From NCBI RefSeq assembly GCF_001718415.1, contig NZ_CP013378.1, positions 3,100,001 through 3,164,000 of the forward strand: a DNA stretch of 64,000 nucleotides. Reading direction: 5' to 3'. A program made the translations under genes and the position numbers. The stretch comes from Burkholderia pseudomultivorans. GTDB lineage: Bacteria; Pseudomonadota; Gammaproteobacteria; Burkholderiales; Burkholderiaceae. Of the stretch, positions 17,115 to 28,100 are shown one piece after another (position 1 is the first letter of the stretch; each line of letters starts with the position of its first letter). The notes beneath the pieces are model-generated. The model was given only the letters and a program-made list of their open reading frames with translations, was not told where the DNA came from and made no database searches.

Positions 17115-18854
17115 TTACGCGCTCAGCGCGCCGACGCCGTGTCGCGCATGCGCGGGCGTCGTATCGCTGACGATCCGTCCGTTCTCGAGCTTCAGCAGCC
17201 GGTCGGCCAGCCCGAAATAGCGATCGTCGTGCGTGATCACGATCACCGCCTTGCCGCGCGCGCGCAGCTCGGGCAGCAGCTGCTCGTAGAACACGGCCTT
17301 GAACGACGGGTCCTGGTCGGCCGCCCATTCGTCGAACAGGTAGAACGGCCGATCCTCCAGATACGCGACGACGAGCGCGAGCCGCTTGCGCTGTCCGGTC
17401 GACAGCGCGCGCGTCGAGAACGCGCCGTCGACGACCTTCACCTTGTGGTCGAGCGCGAGCTTCGCGACGAGCGTATTCGCGCGCGCATCGGCTTGCGCGC
17501 GATCCGGATCGTCTGGGTCGACGATGCCGATCAGCGCATCGAACAGATGGAAGTCGTTGAACACGGCGCTGAAGCGCTGCCGGTATGCGGCGCGCTCGCG
17601 CCAGCCGATCGCGCGGCCCTCGACCTCGATCGTGCCTTCCTCGGGTTCGTAGAGGCCGGTGAGCACCTTGGCGAGCGTGGTCTTGCCGCTGCCGTTGCCG
17701 CCGACGATGAACACCAGCTCGCCCGGCCTGATCGTCAGGTCGACCGGCCCGATGCGGAACATCCGCTCGTCGCGCTCGTGGAAATACGCATGCGTGACGC
17801 CGCGCAGCGTGACGGCGCCGGCCGGCGGCACGTCGGGCGCGTCGCTGGCCGGCGACACCGTGCGCAGCGCGCCGAATTCGGTCATCACGCCTTCGATGCG
17901 CGCGAGCGACACGCGCGCCGCATTGACGGTCGGCAGGTTGTTCAGCAGCCCGTCGAGCGGTACCAGCATGAACAGGAACACGACGACGTAGCCGGCGGCC
18001 GCGCCCGGATCGGCATGCACGCCGAGCTGCGGCCAGAACGACGCGACGCCGAGGAACACGTAGAACAGGAAGATGATCCAGCCCACGCCGACCGCGTACG
18101 CGCTGAATGCGCGGCGGCGATGGTCGCGCACTTCGCCGATCGCCGCGCCGAGCTGGCCGTCGACGAACTGGCGCGCGCGCGCGTCGTGCAGCTTCAGTTC
18201 CTTTGCACCGGAAAACAGCGCGCCGAGATAGCCGAACAGCCGGTCCTGCGCCTGGCCGGCCGCTTCGAGCGATGCGATCGCGCGGCGGTCGCCGGTGTGG
18301 TAGCCGAGCGAGCCCGCGATGATCGCGGCCAGCGCGAGCGCGCACACGGGCCACGACAGCCAGGCGAGATAGCCGAGACAGCCGAACACGATCGAGCCGT
18401 GCATCACGAGGTTCGGCAGCGCGAAGAACAGCATCGACACGTTGGTCGCGTCGTCGGTCAGCACCGACTGCACGGGCGCCGCGCCGATCCGCTCGATATC
18501 GCGCAGCTCTGCCGCGCCGACGCGCCGCGCGAGATGCACGCGCAGCCGCGCCATCGTGTCCTGCGACAGCCGCGCGAACAGCGTGCCGGACACGATCCGC
18601 GTGACGAGCGCGATCACCGCGCACAGCGCGAAGCGCCACGCGAGCGCGGCGTCGGCCGCGCCCGGCTGCGCGAGCGCGCGGTTCAGCGTCGCGACCAGCA
18701 GCACGCTCGCGATGCCGTTCAGCACGCACGCGACGAGCGCGAGCGTGAACGGCGCGCGGCTTTCGCGCAGCAGCGCGAGGATCAGGCGCGCCGCGGGGCG
18801 GGCGGGCGAGGCGTCGAGGGACGGCGGGGAAGGAGACTCGTGGGCAGCTGTCAT
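17115..18854 (-). CDS. orbE: ABC exporter, PvdE-like (siderophore export)
   Basis: A 579-residue half-transporter of the cyclic-peptide exporter type. Six membrane segments lie in about residues 20-300, followed by an ATPase domain with Walker A GGNGSGKTT, signature LSTGQRKRLAL and Walker B FYLFDEWAADQDP. PvdE-like proteins move siderophore or its precursor from cytoplasm to periplasm. ATG 18854 was chosen over a TTG two codons earlier. It is transcribed from its own OrbS-type promoter, divergent from orbI. Confidence 0.94.
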   Translation of the reverse strand: MTAAHESPSPPSLDASPARPAARLILALLRESRAPFTLALVACVLNGIASVLLVATLNRALAQPGAADAALAWRFALCAVIALVTRIVSGTLFARLSQDTMARLRVHLARRVGAAELRDIERIGAAPVQSVLTDDATNVSMLFFALPNLVMHGSIVFGCLGYLAWLSWPVCALALAAIIAGSLGYHTGDRRAIASLEAAGQAQDRLFGYLGALFSGAKELKLHDARARQFVDGQLGAAIGEVRDHRRRAFSAYAVGVGWIIFLFYVFLGVASFWPQLGVHADPGAAAGYVVVFLFMLVPLDGLLNNLPTVNAARVSLARIEGVMTEFGALRTVSPASDAPDVPPAGAVTLRGVTHAYFHERDERMFRIGPVDLTIRPGELVFIVGGNGSGKTTLAKVLTGLYEPEEGTIEVEGRAIGWRERAAYRQRFSAVFNDFHLFDALIGIVDPDDPDRAQADARANTLVAKLALDHKVKVVDGAFSTRALSTGQRKRLALVVAYLEDRPFYLFDEWAADQDPSFKAVFYEQLLPELRARGKAVIVITHDDRYFGLADRLLKLENGRIVSDTTPAHARHGVGALSA

Positions 18855-18949
18855 CGGCAACGTCGGTCAATAAGAAGGTACGCAGAAACGTCGAAACGGT
18901 CGTGAAAGCGGCGAACGGGCCTGCGCCGCGGCGGCTTTCCTCCCTGATA

Positions 18950-18974
18950 GACGAACGGGCCGCGCAAATATTTA
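18950..18974 (-). promoter_or_regulatory. OrbS-dependent promoter of orbE
   Basis: On the minus strand TAAATA (18974-18969), a 15-base spacer and CGTC (18953-18950) reproduce the pattern seen at orbH and orbI, about 95 bases before the orbE start. Confidence 0.72.
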
Positions 18975-19033
18975 GCGGTGCGCCGGAAAACCCGCCGCGC
19001 GGGCCGTCGCCTCGGCGTCGAATGCAAAAAAGG

Positions 19034-19058
19034 TAAAAAATCGCGCGCGTCGTTCGTC
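19034..19058 (+). promoter_or_regulatory. OrbS-dependent promoter of orbI
   Basis: TAAAAA (19034-19039), a 15-base spacer and CGTC (19055-19058) lie about 70 bases before the orbI start. No Fur box is visible here, so iron control would act through OrbS. The promoter probably serves the whole run orbI to orbL. Confidence 0.75.
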
Positions 19059-19126
19059 ACACCAGTGAAGCCGCCCAAGCGGCCCCGAGACTTGGCCGAA
19101 GCGGCCAGACCGAAGGACTTCACGCC

Positions 19127-22100
19127 ATGACGAGTTTCCCGACTGCGCTGCACCACCGAATCCGCGAACAGGCGCGCCGTGCGCCCGATGCGCCCGCGCT
19201 CGCGGCGCCTTTCCAGAACGACCTGCGCCTGTCGCGCGGCGCGCTCGACGCACGCGCATCGCGGCTGGCGCGGCAACTGCGCGCGGCCGGCGTCGGTGCG
19301 GAAGTGCGGGTCGGTGTATGCGTCGAGCGCTCGTGCGAGCTGTTCGTCGCGCTGCTGGCCGTGCTGAAGGCGGGCGGCGTGTTCGTGCCGCTCGATCCGC
19401 GCCACCCGGCGGCCCGGCTCGACTGGATCGTCGCGGATGCGCAGCTGCGCCACGGCATCGTCGATGCGGCGGGCCGCGCCGCGCTCGGCGCGCCGTTCGA
19501 ACACGCGTTCGACGTTACCGAACAGACGTCAGCCGCGCCGGACTTCGTCGACGATGAAGAAGACGCCGCCGTGCATCCGCGCGCGGCCGCCTACATGATC
19601 TATACGTCGGGCTCGACCGGCACGCCGAAGGCGGTGGTCGTCGAGCACGGGCCGCTCGCCGCGCATTGCGATGCGCTCGCCGCCGCACTGCCGATCGAGG
19701 CGGACGATCGGCTGCTGCATTTCGCGTCGGTCAACTTCGACGCGGCGCACGAATGCTGGCTGGCGCCGCTCGCGGTCGGCGCCAGCGTGACGATTGCGCC
19801 GCCGCAGCCGTTCGCGCCCGAGGGCGCGCATGCGCTGATGGTGCGAGAAGCGGTCAGCGTCGCCGCGTTTCCGCCGGCCTACCTGCGCGAATTCGCGGCC
19901 GTCGCCGCGCGCGACGGCGTGCCGCGCGCGCTGCGCGTGCTGGCGTTCGGCGGCGAGGCGCTGCCGCAGCAGGCATTCGAATTCGTGCGTCGAACGTTTC
20001 CTTCGGTACGCCTGATCAACGGTTACGGGCCGACCGAGGCCGTCATCTCGCCGATGCTGTGGCCGGTCGAACCGGGCGAGACGCCCGCGCTGGCTGCCGA
20101 CGATGCGTATGCGTCGCTGCCGATCGGCCGCGCGATCGGCCCGCGCGTCGCGCGCATCGACGGTAAACGCGGCGCGGCAGGCGAACTGCTGCTCGGCGGC
20201 GTCTGTCTCGCGCGCGGCTATCACGGCCGCCCGGCGCTGACGGCCGAACGCTTCGTGCCGGACCCGCACGGCACGCCCGGCGCGCGCGTATACCGCACCG
20301 GCGATCTCGCGCGCCTGCGCGACGACGGTGCATTCGACTATCTCGGCCGGCTCGACGACCAGGTGCAGGTGCGCGGCGTGCGCGTCGAGCCTGCGGAAAT
20401 CGCCGCATGCCTGCGCGCCCATCCGGCTGTCGCCGATGCGGCCGTGGTCGCCGAAACGGGCAATGGCCCGACGCGGCTGGTCGCCTGCGTCGTGCTGCAT
20501 GACGCCGCCGACGATGCGGCGCTGAAGGCGCACGTGGCCGCGCAGTTGCCGGCCGCATGGCAACCGCACCGGTTCGAACGCTGCGATGCACTGCCGTATA
20601 CGCTGAACGGCAAGCTCGACCGCGCCGCGCTGCGCGAACTGATCGCAACTCGGCGAGCCGCCGCGGCGAACGACGCGGCGCAACGCGCGGGCGACGCGGC
20701 GCGCACGCCGACCGAGCAGCAGCTCGCCGGCGTCTGGCAGACGCTGCTCGGTCTCGACGCCGCGCCGTCGCGCGACGATCGTTTCGTTGCGCTGGGCGCC
20801 GACTCGCTTGCCGTGATGCAGTTGCAGGCCGCGATCCGCGCAACCGCACGCGTGAATCTGCGACTCGATACGCTGTTCGCCGATCCGTCGCTGGCGGAAC
20901 TGGCCGATACGGTCGACCGTGCCGAGCGCGAGACCGGCGAAACGCCGCACGTGATCGCCGCGCGTGGCCCTGCGGCCGATGCGTCCGCAGCGGCTGCGCC
21001 GCATGTCGATCGCACGGCGTCGCTCGCGCAGCAGCGTTTCTGGGTGCTCGCGCAGACGCGCGACGCTGGCGCCGCGTACCACATCGCCGCGCACTGGACG
21101 ATCGACGGCGCGCTCGACCGCGCCGCGTTGCAGCGCGCGCTCGATCACGTGATCGAGCGGCATGAAGCCTGGCGCACGACGCTCGTCGACCATGACGACG
21201 GCATCGTGATGCAGCGGATCCACGCACATCTGCCGGTGACGATTGCCGACATCGACCTGCGCGACCGGCCGCCGGCCGCGCGCGACGCGGAGGCGACGCG
21301 CGTCGCCGAACGCGACGCGGGCGCACCGTTCGATCTGGCGCGCGGGCCGCTGGTGCGCGCGACGCTCGTTGCGCTCGCCGACGATCGCCATCGCCTGCTG
21401 CTGACCGCGCATCATGCGATCACCGACGGCTGGAGCTCGCGCTGCGCGTTCGACGAACTGTCGGCGGCCTATGGCGCGTTTGCGGAGGGGCGTGCGCCGT
21501 CGCTGCCCGGCCTGCCGATCCAGTATGCAGACTACGCGGACTGGCAGCGCGACCTGCTCGCGGGCGGCGAGGGCGAGCGCCAGCTCGACTACTGGCGCGC
21601 CGCGTTGCGCGACGTGCCGGGTCCGCTCGCGCTGCCGGTCGACCGACAGCCGCCCGCGACGCGCACGCTGCATGGCGCGCGCACCTCGATGCGCCTGCCC
21701 GATGCGGTCGCGACCGACGTGCGCCGGCTGGCGCGCGACGCGCGGGCCTCCGTCTTCACCGTGCTACTGGCCGCGCTCGACGCGTGGCTGTCACGGCTGA
21801 CCGGCGAGACGGACCTCGTCGTCGCGGTGCCCGTCGCGCATCGCCAGCGTCCGGAAACGCGCGCGCTGCTCGGGCTGTTCCTCAACACGGTCGCACTGCG
21901 CGTGCGCGTCGCTTCGACGCTGCCGTTCCGCGCGCTGGTCGATGCGACGCGCACGGCCGTGCTCGACGCGATGACGCATCAGGACGTGCCGTTCGAGCGT
22001 GTCGTCGATGCGGTGAAACCGCCTGTGAAGCGCGGCGACGAATGGCTGCGCGTGAAATTCGCACAGCAGTTCGACGCGCGCCACGACAGCGTGCTGCCGG

Positions 22101-25100
22101 GCGCGACCGCGGTCGCGACGCCGGGGCCGGATCTCGCCGCGCGCTTCGATTTCGCGCTCGATTTCACCGACGATGCGAACGGCATCGAACTGGTCGCGGC
22201 CCATGCGACCGACTGCCTCGACGCCGAGACCGCGCGCGCCTGGCTCGACAGCTACGCGGCGCTGCTCGCATCGGCCGCGTGCGATCCGCAGTGCGCGACC
22301 GCTGCGCTGCCGTGCGACGCCGCGCCCGCATCGCGGCAGCCGCGCGACGGCCGCACGCTGCGCATCGAGCATGCGGACGTCGTTGCCGCGTTCGCGCGAC
22401 AGGCGGCCGCGTATCCGCATCGCGTCGCGCTTGCCGATGCATCGACGTCGCTGAGCTTCGCCGAACTCGACGATGCATCGAACCGCGTCGCGCACGCGCT
22501 GCAATTGCGCGGTGCAAAGGCGGAAACACCCGTGATCGTCTGCGTCGAGCGGTCCGCGCGCTTCGTCGTCGGCCTGCTCGGCGCGCTGAAGGCCGGTGCG
22601 CTGGCCGTGCTGCTCGATCCGGCCCAGCCGGCCGCGCGGCTGGCCGCCGCCGCGTCGGACTGCGGCGCACGCCATGCGCTGGTGACCGACCCGGCCGGAT
22701 GGCCGGCCGGCGCCGACACGCAGCCGCTCGAGCTCGACGCGCTGATGCAGGACGCCGCGCTCGCGCCGGCCGCCGGCGTGCGCGTCGCGCCGCATCCGGA
22801 GCAAGCCGCGTACCTGATCTACACGTCGGGCTCGACCGGCACGCCGAAGGGCGTCGTCGTGTCGCACGGCGCGCTGGCCGACTACGTGCAGGGCATGCTC
22901 GACGAACTCGCGTTCGCGCCCGACGCATCGTTCGCGATGGTGTCGACGGTCGCGGCCGACCTCGGTCACACGACGCTGTTCGGCGCGCTGTGCGCGGGCC
23001 GCACGCTGCATCTGCTGCCGGCGTCGTGCGCGTTCGATCCCGATGCGTTCGCCGATGAAATGCGCCGCCGCGAGGTCGGCGTGCTGAAGATCGTGCCGAG
23101 CCACCTGCAGGCGCTGCTCGACGCGCGCGCGCCGGCCGACGTGCTGCCGCGCCACGCGCTCGTGACGGGCGGCGAGACGCTGACCTGGGCGCTCGTCGCG
23201 CGGCTGGCCGCGCTCGCGCCCGCATGCCGCGTGATCAATCATTACGGACCGACCGAAGCGACGGTCGGCGCGCTCGCCTGCGACACGGCGTCGATCGCCG
23301 CCGGCCGACGCGATCCCGCAAGCGGCGTGCCGCTCGGCATGCCGCTGCCGAATGCGCGCGCGCTCGTGCTCGATGCGTTCGGCGCATGCGTGCCACCGGG
23401 CGCGACGGGCGAACTGTATCTCGGCGGCCCCGGCGTCGCGCGCGGCTACCTGAACCGGCCAGGACAGACGGCCGAACGCTTCGTGCCCGATCCGTTCGCG
23501 CGCGGCGCACGGCTGTACCGCACCGGCGATCGCGTGCGGCTGGGCGCGGACGGCCACATCGCCTTCCTCGGCCGCATCGACGACCAGGTGAAGATTCGCG
23601 GCTATCGCGTCGAGCCGGGCGAAGTGAGCGCGGCCGTGCGCGCGGCCGGCCCGATCGCCCAAGCCGAGACGCTGGCGATCGAACATGACGGCCGCCTGCG
23701 GCTCGCGACCTTCATCGTGATGCGCGACGGCGCGTCGTTCGACGAAGCCGGCATGCGCGCCGCGCTGGCCGCGACGCTGCCCGACTACATGGTTCCCGCG
23801 CAGTTCGTCGCGCTCGCGCGGCTGCCGGTGACCGCCAACGGCAAGATCGATCGCGCCGCGCTGCGCGCGCTGGCCGCCGCGCCGGTCGCGAGTGCGGCAG
23901 GCGACGCGCCGCAGGGTCCGGTCGAAACGGTGCTCGCCGACGTGTGGCAGGCCGTGCTGAAGGCGCCGCAGGTTGGTCGCGACGACAACTTCTTCGAGCT
24001 CGGCGGCGATTCGATCCTCGTGCTGCAGGTGATCGCCCGTGCGCGCAAGCGCGGCGTGCGCTTCACGCCGAAGCAGCTGTTCGACGGCCCGACGGTGGCC
24101 GAACTCGCACGCGTCGCGAAGACGGACGAGGCCGCCGCGCCGCAACCGGCGGCGGCCCAGGCTGCACCCGCTGACGTCGCCCGGATCCTGACGCCTGCCC
24201 AGCAGCGTTTCTTCGCGCTCGACGTGCCCCGTCCGGGCCACTGGAACCAGTCGGTCGCCTTCGACGTGCGCGGACCGTTCGACGCCGATGCGTTCGCACG
24301 CGCGTTCGACGCGCTGCTCGCTCATCACGACGCATTCCGCCAGCGCTTCACGCGCGACGCGAACGGCGCCTGGCAGGCAAGCGATGCCGCGCGGCCGCAC
24401 GATGCGCTGCCGTTCGTCGAAGTCGCCGCGAGCGACGAAGCCGATGCGCTCGCGCGCTTCGACGCGTTGCAGCGCCGCCTCGATCTCGGTCGCGGCCCGC
24501 TCGCCTGCGCGTGCGCCGCACGGCTGCCGGACGGCTCGACGCGGCTCTACCTCGCGATCCACCATGCGATCGTCGATGGCGTGTCGTGGCGCATCCTGCT
24601 CGACGATCTCGACGCGGCCTATCGCGCCGCCGTCGAGCGCATGCCGATTCGCCTGTCGTCGCCGGGCCTGCGCGCCGACGCGTGGGCCGCACGTCTCGCG
24701 CGCGCCGCGACGGAGCCCGCATCGCCATTCGCGGCGGAACTCGCGTACTGGGCCGGCATGGCGTCGGGCGACGAGCTCGTGGCCGATCATCCCGACGCGC
24801 CGGCGACGAACGCCGACGCGGCCGTCGTCGTGCAGACGATCGACGCGGCGCTGACCCGCGCCGCGCTGACCGATGCGCATGCCGCGTATCGCACGCAGAC
24901 GATCGAACTGTTGAGCGCGGCGCTCGCGCAGGCGCTGGCTGGCGCAAGCGGCGCCGCATCGTGCCGCCTCGAGCTGGAAGGGCACGGCCGCGAGGCGCTG
25001 TTCGACGACGCCGACGCGAGCCGCACGATCGGCTGGCTGACCAGCCATTACCCGGTGACGCTGCCGGTCGCGACGAACGCGCGCGACACGCTGTGCGCGA

Positions 25101-28100
25101 TCAAGGACACGCTGCGCGCGGTCCCGCACAAAGGGCTCGGCTTCGGCGTGCTCGCGCATTACGGCGATGCGGCGACGCGCGCGGCGCTGGCCGCGGTGCC
25201 GCGCCCGCGCGTGACGTTCAACTATCTCGGCCAGTTCGACGCGCCGCGCGACGCGATGCTCGTCCCGCGTTTCGGCGGCGCCGGCGTCGAACGCGATCCG
25301 CAGGGGCCGCTCGGCAACACGCTCGCGATTCACGCGTATCTGGACACGGATCGCGACGGCGCACGCACGCTGAAAATGCACTGGGTATACGGCGCGCCGC
25401 AGTTCGAACGCACGACGATCGACGCGCTCGCCGCACGCTTCGCGGCCGCGCTGCGCGAACTCGTCGACGCCTGCGCATCGCGTATCGCACACCGTGGCGG
25501 CGGGGCGACGCCGGGCGACTTCCCGCTCGCGCGAGCCGCCGGCCTCACGCAGGCCGCGATCGAACGCACGCCGCTCGACTGGCGCACGATCGACGACGTG
25601 TATCCGCTGTCGCCGATGCAGCAGGGCATCCTGTTCCATGCGCTGTTCGCACCGGGCCAGGCGAGCTACGTGAACCAGCTCGTCGCGACCGCGACCGCGC
25701 TCGATGCCGACCGGCTCACCGCCGCGTTCGCGGCGTCGGTCGCGCGTCACGACATTCTGCGCACCAGCGTGATGCCCGACGAGGCCGCGCCGCTGCAATG
25801 CGTGCATCGCCATGCGCGGATGCCGGTCGAGCAGCTCGACTGGCGCACGCGCGGCGCGACGCTCGACGCCGACTTCGACGCGTGGCTCGCGGCCGATCGC
25901 GCGCGCGGCTTCGACTGGCGCGAGCCGCCGCTGATGCGGCTCACGCTGATCCGTGTGACGGACGACGCATGGCGGATCGTGTGGACGCGTCACCACGTGC
26001 TGCTCGACGGCTGGAGCACCGCGCGCCTGCTCGCCGACGTGCTGCGCGACTATCGCGACCCCGACGCCGTGTCGCCGTTCGCGAGCCGTCCGCCGCTGCG
26101 CTACCGCGATTTCATCGCGTGGCTCGGCACGCGCGATCGCGATGCGGACGAACGCTTCTGGACCCAACGGCTCGCGCGGCTGGACGCGCCGACGCTGATC
26201 GCCGAACGTGCGGCCGATCGCGCCGATACCGCCGTCGTCAGCTGGCGCGCGACGATCGACGCGGCCGCGACGGCACGCGTTGCACAAGCCGCGCGTGCAC
26301 TGAAACTGACCGTCAACACGCTGGTGCAGGGCGCCTGGGCGCTCGCGCTGCAGCGGATGACGCACCAGCCGGCCGTCGCGTTCGGCGCGACCGTCGCGGG
26401 GCGCCCCGATGCGCTGCCGGACATCGACGCGGTGCTCGGCCTGTTCATCAACACCGTGCCGGTGATTACCGCGCCGGCGCCGCAGCAGCGCGCGGCCGAC
26501 TGGCTGCAGGCGCTGCAGCGCGACAACGCGGCCGCCGCCGAGCATGCACACACGCCGCTCGCCGATATCCAGCGCTGGGCGCGCGGCGCCGGTGGCGCGC
26601 TGTTCGACACGCTGGTCGTGTTCGAGAACTATCCGGTCGACGACACGGCAGGCAACGGCGATCCGCGCGCGCTCGCGCTGAGCGACGTGCGCAGCATCGA
26701 GGCGACCGATTTCGCGCTGACGCTCGTGATCGAAAGCGGCGCCGAACTGACGATCGACTACGGCTACGACACCGCCCGCCTCGATGCGCGGCAGGTCGAG
26801 ACCTGGCACCGCGCGTTCGCCTGCGCGCTCGACGCGCTGACGCGCACGCCGGACGCGCCGCTCGGGAGGCTGTCGATCGCCGATGCGGCCGCGCTCGACG
26901 CGCTGGCGCGCGTGCAGGACACCGCCTGCGACTGGCCCGAAGCCCAGCGGCAGCCGCTGCATCTGCAGTTCGTCGACGCCGCGCGCGCGACGCCCGACGC
27001 GATCGCGCTCGAATACGCGGACGCGCACGGCGGCGTGCATCGCGCGACCTATCGCGAACTCGACCTGCACACGTCGTGCGTCGCGGCCGCGCTGCGCCGT
27101 CGCGGCGTGCGGCCCGATACGCCGGTCGCGCTGTGCGTCGAGCGCTCGTTCGACATGGTGATCGCGCTCGTCGGCGTGCTGAAGGCGGGCGCCGCCTACC
27201 TGCCGGTCGATCCCGACTATCCGGCCGAGCGCATCGCGTACCTGCTGCGCGACGCGCGGCCGGCCGTCGCGATCACGCAGGCCCATCTGCGCGAGCAGGT
27301 CGAGGACGCGCTGGGCGACGGCGCATCAACGCAGCTGCTGACGGTGGCGGACCTGCTCGCCGACGGCGGCGACGTCATCGCGGCCGACGAGGCTTGCGCC
27401 GTCGCACCTGTCGACGCAGCCCAGCTCGCCTACCTGATCTACACGTCCGGCTCGACCGGCAAGCCGAAGGGCGCGGGCAACACGCATGGTGCGCTCGCAA
27501 ACCGGATCGCGTGGATGCAGCACGCGTACCGGCTCACGCGCGACGACGTCGTGCTGCACAAGACGCCTTTCGGCTTCGACGTGTCGGTCTGGGAATTCGT
27601 GTGGCCGCTGGCCGTCGGCGCGAAGCTGGCGATCGCCGCGCCGGGCGACCATCGGGATCCGGCGCGCCTCGCGGCCGCGATCCACGCGCACGGCGTGACG
27701 GTGCTGCATTTCGTGCCGTCGATGCTTGCCGCGTTCGCCGCGCATCTCGACGCTTTCAACGCGGCCGCGCAATGCGACAGCGTCCGGCTGATCGTCGCGA
27801 GCGGCGAGGCGCTGGCGCCCGAGCTCGTCGCGAAACTCGCGCGGCTGCTGCCGAACGCGACGCTCGTGAACCTGTACGGGCCGACCGAAGCCGCGATCGA
27901 CGTGTCGCACTGGACCTGCGGCCCGCACGATGTGCACGCGGCTGCGGTGCCGATCGGTCATCCGATCGCCAACCTGCAACTGCACGTGCTCGATGCCGCA
28001 TGGCAGCCGGTGCCGGCGGGCGCGACCGGCGAACTGTATCTCGCCGGCGCGGGGCTCGCGCGCGGTTATCTCGGCCGGCCCGCGCTGACCGCCGAGCGCT

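Noticed and set aside
21791..27286. 1831-codon minus-strand open frame inside orbI
   Set aside because: Antisense shadow produced by high GC third positions; NRPS motifs fix the plus strand as coding.
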